A stretch of 20,983 nucleotides of DNA from Treponemataceae bacterium (GTDB lineage: Bacteria > Spirochaetota > Spirochaetia > Treponematales > Treponemataceae), in NCBI GenBank assembly GCA_024697985.1, contig JAILRX010000213.1, positions 1-20,983 of the forward strand, read 5' to 3'. Shown in pieces: positions 13,530-18,525 of this stretch (its first letter is position 1; every line of letters begins with the position of its first letter). The translations under genes were made by a program, and so were the position numbers. The notes beneath the pieces were generated by a model, which saw nothing but the letters and a program-made list of their open reading frames with translations, had not been told where the DNA came from and ran no database searches.

Positions 13530-16500
13530 TTATTTTACGAAAGTCTGTTCAAGAACTTTTTCGCCGTCAAGAGTTCTAGGAATTTCGATATAAATTGCTG
13601 GCGAGAAGTTGCTGTATGGATGAGAAACATACTTCATGTTCTGGCTTGCAAGATTACTTCCATCAATTCGGATAAGAGTTTCAGGATTTCGTGTAAGAGA
13701 ATCCCATGCCCGGATTGAATCTGAGAACATGACCATAGACTGTGCGTTAAGCTGGCTGTTACCAGTTCTGTTGGCAAGTCTGTGCAAAACAACACCGAGA
13801 TTGTTTGAAGTCTTCATGTACAAATCAACAAGTTCAGCATCTGATGTCTTAACCTGAGGCATCAAAACTCGAGTTCTGTCCTTGTCCAAATCTTCAAGAA
13901 GTCTCTGGTAATATCCCTGTGATGAATAGTCATCATTTCTAAGGGAAAGTACATTTCCGATTGCGAACATCAGGTTTCGGTCGTAGTACTTATCCTGATT
14001 TACTTTCAGGAACGATTTGAGGGCTTCGCTGTAGTTCTTGCCGGCGTACTCGATGTATCCAATCCTATAGTTGACTGATGGTGTCTCGTATCCGTTTTCA
14101 ATTGCCTTCTGATAGTTTGCAAGAGCAATATCAGTGTTTCCAGAAATGAAATAATCAAGATCTCCGACATCAGAATAAAGATGTCCGATTTTTTCTGTCG
14201 GTTTCAGAAAACTCTTTTCCTGTTCATCTTCAAAAAGCTTTATTCCCTGTCCATAGGTTTCTTCTGCAAGCAGATACTGCTGTTGAGAAGTATAGAGCTC
14301 ACCTAAAAGTCGGTATGCATCAACATTCTTCTGAATTCGTTCCGGTTTTCTCTCTTCAGCATTTTCGAACAGCTTCAGGGATGTTGAAAGCAGGATTTCA
14401 GCGTTGTTCTGGTTTTCAGTCTGAATAAAGTATCTGGCAAGGTTGTAATAAGCTTCAGGTACTGTCTTGTCAGCTTCGACAGCCATATCCAAAAGCTGAC
14501 GAACATTTTCAATGTGAGATCTAAGATATTCTTCGTTTGGTGGAAGAGGTCCGTAAAGCTTATCCATCAGATATTCGCTCAACTCGATCAAATCTGATGA
14601 AGTCAGAACCTTCTTGTTTCTCTTGTTGCGTTTTGCTTCCTTAACATCATCCGGATAGAAATATGCCTTATAAGCCAATACAGTCTTCAAGTCATTTGTT
14701 CTTATATAATAACGCATGAATCGTTTGTCGTATTCAACATTTGGTCCATACATATTGTTTACATCATTATAGTGGATGAGGGCTTCTTGGAATTTTGAAG
14801 GATCCTTTTCTGTTGCCCACTCAAGATAAACATCACCAAGCAAAAGCATTCCATCAGGATCGTTGATGTGGTTGTCGAGAATTTCTCGTTTTACCAGTTG
14901 TTCTGCACCTTCATAATTATACAGATCGTATAACTCCATCTTGGCCCATTCCATACCGGCAGTCTTATCATGATTGAAAACCTTAGTGGTCCTTTCATAC
15001 ATTGCACGAGCCCGGTCATACTGTTTTTTATCACGATAGCCCTGTGCATACTTAAGATACCAGCCCTTCTTTGGCTTATAGCTTACAGCCTCATTGAACT
15101 TAATTTCAGACTGAGGAAACATATCTTCCTGCAACAATGAATAGCCGGCCTTGTAATTTTTATCAGCCATTGCTGGTCGGTAAATGAATTTTTCTGTGAA
15201 AACGAAAAGTCCCCAACAAAGGAAGCCGAAAACAACGGCTACGGCAAGCAGAGGTAAAATTCTGTTTTTAAGCTGATATTCAAGCGATTTTTTATATGCC
15301 GCATATTGTTCAGCGGTACGACGCTCATAATCACGAGGAACAGAAACATCAACATCAAGATACTTCTGAAGATAACTTGCAATCTGTCTGGCAGTTGCTC
15401 CCTTGATGATTTTTTCGATGATTTCAAAAACCGCATCGTCTTTGTATGAATCGTCTGCGATGATTTTTTCGAGTTCAACACGGAGATTCAACGGATACTT
15501 TGCAAGATTTTTCTTGAACTTTGCGTATTCTTCTTCTGTAAACGAACTTCTAGAATCTACATCATCTGCATCATTATTTGAAAAGGTTGTGCCAGGAGTT
15601 TCATAAGAAAAGTCTGATACACCGGAATCGTCTGCGTCAGTAAATCCTGAAATAGAAAAGCTAAGGTCGTCGAGTTCCTCTGCGGAATCTTTCATGGCTT
15701 CGTCTGTCGGGGAGAAAGATTCAAGGTCCGGAACTGATGCATCGTCATCGAGGGATGTGAGTTCGCCAAGAGTGTCATCGTCGGCTTCTGGAGCATCCAT
15801 AACAGAGTCTATTTCGATATCGCTTGTAGTGCCGAGGTCGTCAAGTGGTGCGAGGTCGGCAAACGGGTCGCTGTCAGATGCTGTCGAGTCGCCTGCTGTG
15901 TCGCCGCCGAGGTCGTCTAAGTTGAGGTCGCCTGCTGTGTCACCGCCGAGATTGTCTAAGTTGAGGTCGCCGGCTGTGCCAAGATCGCCTAAATCTGCAC
16001 CGAGGTCTTCTACACCACCGAGGTCGGCAAACGGGTCGCTGTCAGTAGCTGCCGAGTCGCCTGCTGTGTCGCCGCCGAGGTCGTCTAAGTTGAGGTCGCC
16101 GGCTGTGTCGCCGCCGAGATTGTCTAAGTTGAGGTCGTCAGCGGTGCCAAGATCGCCTAAATCTGCACCAAGGTCTTCTACACCACCGAGGTCGGCAAAC
16201 GGGTCGCTGTCAGTAGCTGTCGAGTCGCCTGCTGTGTCGCCATCGAGATTGTCCAAGTTGAGGTCACCACCAAGGTCAGCAGCACCACCGAGGTCTTCTA
16301 CACCACCGAGGTCGGCAAATGGGTCACTGTCAGTAGCTGCCTTGTCGCCTGCTGTGTCGCCGCCGAGATTGTCCAAGTTGAGGTCGTCAGCTGCGCCGAG
16401 GTTGTCTAAGTTGAGGTCGTCAGCAACGTCAAGATCGCCTAAATCTGCACCGAGGTCTTCTACACCACCGAGGTCGGCAAATGGGTCACTGTCAGTAGCT

Positions 16501-16937
16501 GCCTTGTCGCCTGCTGTGTCGCCGCCGAGGTCGCCCAAATCTAAGCCCAAGTCATCAAATCCAGGAATAAAAACAGAATCATCAGAAGCTGAAGAGTTGG
16601 TATCGGTAGACTCATCAAGAGTCGGTAAATCGTCATTTGAACTGGAAGAAGTATCTGCAGAAAAAGATGAAAGGTCGAACGAATCTAAATCAACATTTTC
16701 GAAATCTGTGGAAGGAATTCCCTTTCTGTCTTCTGAAGAAGCAACCGATTTTTCAGAAATTGGATCTTTGGAGTCAGGTAAGCCTAAAAGAAAATCATCC
16801 CTATCATCAAAATCCTTGACGTTAGGCGGAAGAGTAAGAGGAATATATCGTTCACCGCGACGGACGCGTACGGCAGTTTCGTTTCCTACATTAGAAATAT
16901 CTTGTATAAATTTCTTTAGCTGATTTAAACCTGGCAT
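13530..16937 (-). CDS. flcA: FlcA-like periplasmic flagellar collar protein with TPR domain and Asp/Gly repeat array
   Basis: A 1135-residue single-pass membrane protein. A conserved-looking N-terminus (MPGLNQLKKFIQDISNVGNE) is followed by a long acidic, disordered region. Residues about 131-370 are a tandem array built on DSDPFADLGGVEDLG and LNLDNLGGDTAGD. A short folded part (FTEEEYAKFKKNLAKYPLNL, about 475-550) precedes one membrane helix at about 558-580 (ILPLLAVAVVFGFLCWGLFV). The remainder, about 590-1090, is TPR helices (YDRARAMYERTTKVF, YLLAEETYGQGIKLFE). This layout fits FlcA, the membrane-anchored TPR protein of the spirochaete flagellar collar (BB0326 in Borrelia), which supports stator assembly. 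TPRs would be periplasmic and the repeats cytoplasmic. It heads an operon with the SEC59-like gene. The symbol is by architecture and recall, not alignment. Confidence 0.72.
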   Translation of the reverse strand: MPGLNQLKKFIQDISNVGNETAVRVRRGERYIPLTLPPNVKDFDDRDDFLLGLPDSKDPISEKSVASSEDRKGIPSTDFENVDLDSFDLSSFSADTSSSSNDDLPTLDESTDTNSSASDDSVFIPGFDDLGLDLGDLGGDTAGDKAATDSDPFADLGGVEDLGADLGDLDVADDLNLDNLGAADDLNLDNLGGDTAGDKAATDSDPFADLGGVEDLGGAADLGGDLNLDNLDGDTAGDSTATDSDPFADLGGVEDLGADLGDLGTADDLNLDNLGGDTAGDLNLDDLGGDTAGDSAATDSDPFADLGGVEDLGADLGDLGTAGDLNLDNLGGDTAGDLNLDDLGGDTAGDSTASDSDPFADLAPLDDLGTTSDIEIDSVMDAPEADDDTLGELTSLDDDASVPDLESFSPTDEAMKDSAEELDDLSFSISGFTDADDSGVSDFSYETPGTTFSNNDADDVDSRSSFTEEEYAKFKKNLAKYPLNLRVELEKIIADDSYKDDAVFEIIEKIIKGATARQIASYLQKYLDVDVSVPRDYERRTAEQYAAYKKSLEYQLKNRILPLLAVAVVFGFLCWGLFVFTEKFIYRPAMADKNYKAGYSLLQEDMFPQSEIKFNEAVSYKPKKGWYLKYAQGYRDKKQYDRARAMYERTTKVFNHDKTAGMEWAKMELYDLYNYEGAEQLVKREILDNHINDPDGMLLLGDVYLEWATEKDPSKFQEALIHYNDVNNMYGPNVEYDKRFMRYYIRTNDLKTVLAYKAYFYPDDVKEAKRNKRNKKVLTSSDLIELSEYLMDKLYGPLPPNEEYLRSHIENVRQLLDMAVEADKTVPEAYYNLARYFIQTENQNNAEILLSTSLKLFENAEERKPERIQKNVDAYRLLGELYTSQQQYLLAEETYGQGIKLFEDEQEKSFLKPTEKIGHLYSDVGDLDYFISGNTDIALANYQKAIENGYETPSVNYRIGYIEYAGKNYSEALKSFLKVNQDKYYDRNLMFAIGNVLSLRNDDYSSQGYYQRLLEDLDKDRTRVLMPQVKTSDAELVDLYMKTSNNLGVVLHRLANRTGNSQLNAQSMVMFSDSIRAWDSLTRNPETLIRIDGSNLASQNMKYVSHPYSNFSPAIYIEIPRTLDGEKVLEQTFVK
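15830..16545 (-). repeat. In-frame tandem repeat array inside the flcA-like gene
   Basis: The segment encoding DSDPFADL recurs five times, at plus-strand positions 15852, 16020, 16188, 16308 and 16470. Spacings are 168, 168, 120 and 162 bases, all multiples of six, so copies differ by whole codons. Copies are near-identical at DNA level, for example GAGGTCGGCAAACGGGTCGC recurs exactly at the first three. Sub-units of LNLD(N/D)LGGDTAGD are themselves repeated. Such arrays gain and lose units by slippage or recombination without frameshift. Confidence 0.92.
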
Positions 16938-16944
16938 TTAAATT

Positions 16945-16973
16945 ATTTTACTCCACAAATTATCTTATAACAA
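16945..16973 (-). promoter_or_regulatory. Candidate promoter of the flcA-like gene
   Basis: On the minus strand TTGTTA (16973-16968, 4 of 6), a 17-base spacer and TAAAAT (16950-16945, 5 of 6) end 7 bases before ATG 16937. A GGAG lies at 16954-16951, 13 bases from the ATG, which is too far to be a good ribosome-binding site and is inside the spacer if this promoter is used. An alternative is a promoter further upstream that uses the GGAG. Confidence 0.4.
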
Positions 16974-17022
16974 GTATCGGAAATTTTGAAAACGAAGTGA
17001 AGAAGAATATTTAATATAAAAG

Positions 17023-17049
17023 AAAACTTTTTTATGAAAGTTTTTTTTT
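17023..17049 (+). other. AT-rich hairpin with T run upstream of the CBM48 gene
   Basis: AAAACTTT (17023-17030) pairs perfectly with AAAGTTTT (17037-17044) around the loop TTTATG, and five more T follow. On the plus strand this resembles a weak intrinsic terminator, but no plus-strand gene lies upstream to terminate. It may block antisense transcripts leaving the flcA-like region, or be a chance product of base composition. Confidence 0.3.
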
Positions 17050-17063
17050 AACATGCCGATAAT
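17034..17063 (+). promoter_or_regulatory. Candidate promoter of the CBM48 gene, leaderless geometry
   Basis: GATAAT at 17058-17063 (5 of 6) lies 6 bases before GTG at 17070; ATGAAA at 17034-17039 (4 of 6) is a possible -35 at 18 bases. There is no Shine-Dalgarno sequence before either possible start. Confidence 0.4.
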
Positions 17064-17069
17064 TTGTTT

Positions 17070-17804
17070 GTGAAAACTTTAAAAAATATCTCGATAATTA
17101 TTTTTATCTGTTCTTTTCTCTGCCTAAATCTTTTTGCTTTGACGGAAGAAGAAGAGTATACGGTTCAAAATCTCATCGCCTCGATAGACAAGGTTCAGGA
17201 ACCTTTGGTGTATGGGGATTTTGTTGTTTTCACGGCCGATAAAGAAAATCGGTTTGTTGGAATCGCATTTGATTTTGAAAATTTCAGCACCGTCCATAGT
17301 TTTTACAGGAACACTTTTTACGACATAGAAATGGCGCCAAGAGATTCAATTCTGTTTTATGTGTGCAAACTGCCCGAAAAAACCAGGGAATTATCATATC
17401 GGATGGTAATTGATGGTGTTTGGACGACAGATCCTGAAAATCCTAAAAAATACTACAGCTATGAAGCGGACACGTATTTTTCAAAAATTGAAATATCAGC
17501 CCCGATTGAGGACAAGACTGAATCGCTTGCAGCCTTGGACAAGAGCAAGGGAAAGACCAGATTTTTCTGTGAGGCAAAACCTGATCAGAAAATAAGGCTT
17601 GGCGGTTCTTTTACAAACTGGGATTCATACATCTATGAACTGACTGAATACGAACCGGGAATGTACGAAATTTACCTGAGTCTGCAGCCAGGAACCTATT
17701 ATTACAACTACTATATCGGAAACACCTGTTTTATAGACAAAAGTAATCCATCAAAGGCCTACACGACGGATGGAAAAACCGCTTCAGTAATCGAAATCAA
17801 ATAA
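17070..17804 (+). CDS. Exported protein with two CBM48/early-set-like domains
   Basis: A 244-residue protein from GTG at 17070; TTG at 17064 would add two residues. The upstream ATG at 17053 is out of frame. The N-terminus is a Sec signal peptide (KTLKNISIIIFICSFLCLNLFA before LTEEEEY). Two related beta-sandwich modules follow. The first, about residues 46-140, ends in YRMVIDGVWTTDPENPKKYY. The second, about 163-244, contains IRLGGSFTNWDSYIYEL, PGTYYYNYYIGN and FIDKSNPSKAY. This is the pattern of glycogen-binding CBM48 and isoamylase early-set domains (fluid G-x-F-x-x-W, then a Y-x-Y-x-I-D-G strand pair). No catalytic domain is attached, so it may bind a glucan or simply serve as an Ig-like structural module in the periplasm. 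It converges on the DUF2147 gene with a shared terminator. Confidence 0.78.
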   Translation: MKTLKNISIIIFICSFLCLNLFALTEEEEYTVQNLIASIDKVQEPLVYGDFVVFTADKENRFVGIAFDFENFSTVHSFYRNTFYDIEMAPRDSILFYVCKLPEKTRELSYRMVIDGVWTTDPENPKKYYSYEADTYFSKIEISAPIEDKTESLAALDKSKGKTRFFCEAKPDQKIRLGGSFTNWDSYIYELTEYEPGMYEIYLSLQPGTYYYNYYIGNTCFIDKSNPSKAYTTDGKTASVIEIK

Positions 17805-17812
17805 TAAAAAGC

Positions 17813-17851
17813 AAAAAAAAAGCTCGATTCATTAGAACCGAGCCTTTTTTT
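17813..17851. terminator. Bidirectional intrinsic terminator
   Basis: GCTCGATTC (17822-17830) and GAACCGAGC (17835-17843) form a nine-pair stem with a four-base loop and one imperfect pair: an A-C mismatch on the plus strand, a G-U wobble on the minus strand. A run of T follows on the plus strand (17845-17851) and a run of A precedes it (17813-17821), giving a T run on the minus strand. It can end both the CBM48 gene at 17804 and the convergent DUF2147 gene at 17866. Confidence 0.9.
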
Positions 17852-17865
17852 AGTCCAACTAAAAA

Positions 17866-18399
17866 TTAGTTTTTAGCAGGGAATTTAGCCTGAACAGCAG
17901 CGATATCATCTTCTGTTGCTGCAACCCAGTACTGGAAAACCTGGATAGGTCCAACTGTACCAGCCATAGCAAGAGTAGGTTCTTTTGCTACATATTTCTT
18001 GTTCTTTTCACCTGGTGCCAAATATTTGATTACACAACCATACATTTTTCCGTCACCTGGGTTTACGATATTTCCCTTGCTCCAGTTTCCTGGTGTTCCA
18101 TCATTCTTCATATTAAAAATCCATGGTGTACCAACTGTGTGCATCTTGTTAACTTCACCAGCTACAGGGAAACCTTTGTAAGATGGTTTACAAGCATCAG
18201 CAATAACATCCTGTGGATTATCTACAACAGCAGCGATTGTTCCAAAAAGAGTATCGCCTTCCTGATAAATCTTCCAAATAGCTGTTACTTCGCCAGTCTG
18301 ATCATCAATACTTTTCCAAATTCCAAGAGCAGGGTCAGCTGCAAAACATGCTGTTGCAAATACAGCAAGAATCATTAATACTACAGAAATTTTTTTCAT
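17866..18399 (-). CDS. DUF2147 exported protein
   Basis: A 177-residue exported protein. Residues 1-20 are a Sec signal peptide (MKKISVVLMILAVFATACFA) with cleavage likely before ADPALG. The mature part opens with DPALGIWKSIDDQTGEVTAI and WKIYQEGDTLFGTI, then GFPVAGEV, and WSKGNIVNPGDGKMYGCVIK; this is the DUF2147 pattern (GxWxxxDDxTG, LxGxI, GxIxDPxxGKxYxC). These small lipocalin-like beta proteins are periplasmic or outer-membrane associated; their function is not established. ATG at 18399 has a perfect AGGAGG nine bases upstream. The promoter has perfect -35 and -10 hexamers, so high expression is likely. Two hairpins lie in the leader. It ends at the bidirectional terminator. Family confident, role unknown. 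Confidence 0.9.
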   Translation of the reverse strand: MKKISVVLMILAVFATACFAADPALGIWKSIDDQTGEVTAIWKIYQEGDTLFGTIAAVVDNPQDVIADACKPSYKGFPVAGEVNKMHTVGTPWIFNMKNDGTPGNWSKGNIVNPGDGKMYGCVIKYLAPGEKNKKYVAKEPTLAMAGTVGPIQVFQYWVAATEDDIAAVQAKFPAKN

Positions 18400-18425
18400 C
18401 TAAAAAAATCCTCCTAAATTATTAT

Positions 18426-18460
18426 CCGCACAAGCGGTATAGAGTTGAAATACTTCAACT
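18426..18460 (-). promoter_or_regulatory. Two hairpins in the DUF2147 leader
   Basis: In transcript order, AGTTGAA/TTCAACT (18460-18454 with 18449-18443, four-base loop) is followed by CCGC/GCGG (18437-18434 with 18429-18426, four-base loop). Both lie between the predicted start and the AGGAGG. The first begins a few bases after the predicted start and may stabilise the mRNA. The second is short but all G-C. Confidence 0.45.
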
Positions 18461-18467
18461 GTTATTA

Positions 18468-18497
18468 ATTATAAGTCCGTAGTTTACAAACTGTCAA
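18468..18497 (-). promoter_or_regulatory. Near-consensus sigma-70 promoter of the DUF2147 gene
   Basis: On the minus strand TTGACA (18497-18492) and TATAAT (18473-18468) are both perfect, separated by 18 bases. The predicted start near 18461 gives a leader of about 60 bases. It is the best promoter match in the window. Confidence 0.85.
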
Positions 18498-18525
18498 ACA
18501 AAAATTTACAATTCGATTTGTCCAC

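Noticed and set aside
15830..16545. CRISPR-like array
   Set aside because: Units are 120-168 bases, in frame inside a long gene, with no unique spacers of 30-40 bases.
15694..16923. 409-codon plus-strand frame rich in Ser-Pro-Arg repeats
   Set aside because: It is the antisense shadow of the repeat array in the flcA-like gene; the repeats' codon bias keeps the opposite frame open. There is no start signal or promoter, and the sense frame has a membrane helix and TPRs.
17023..17049. True terminator of a plus-strand gene
   Set aside because: No plus-strand gene ends upstream and the stem is all A-T except for one G-C pair, so only a hairpin is reported.
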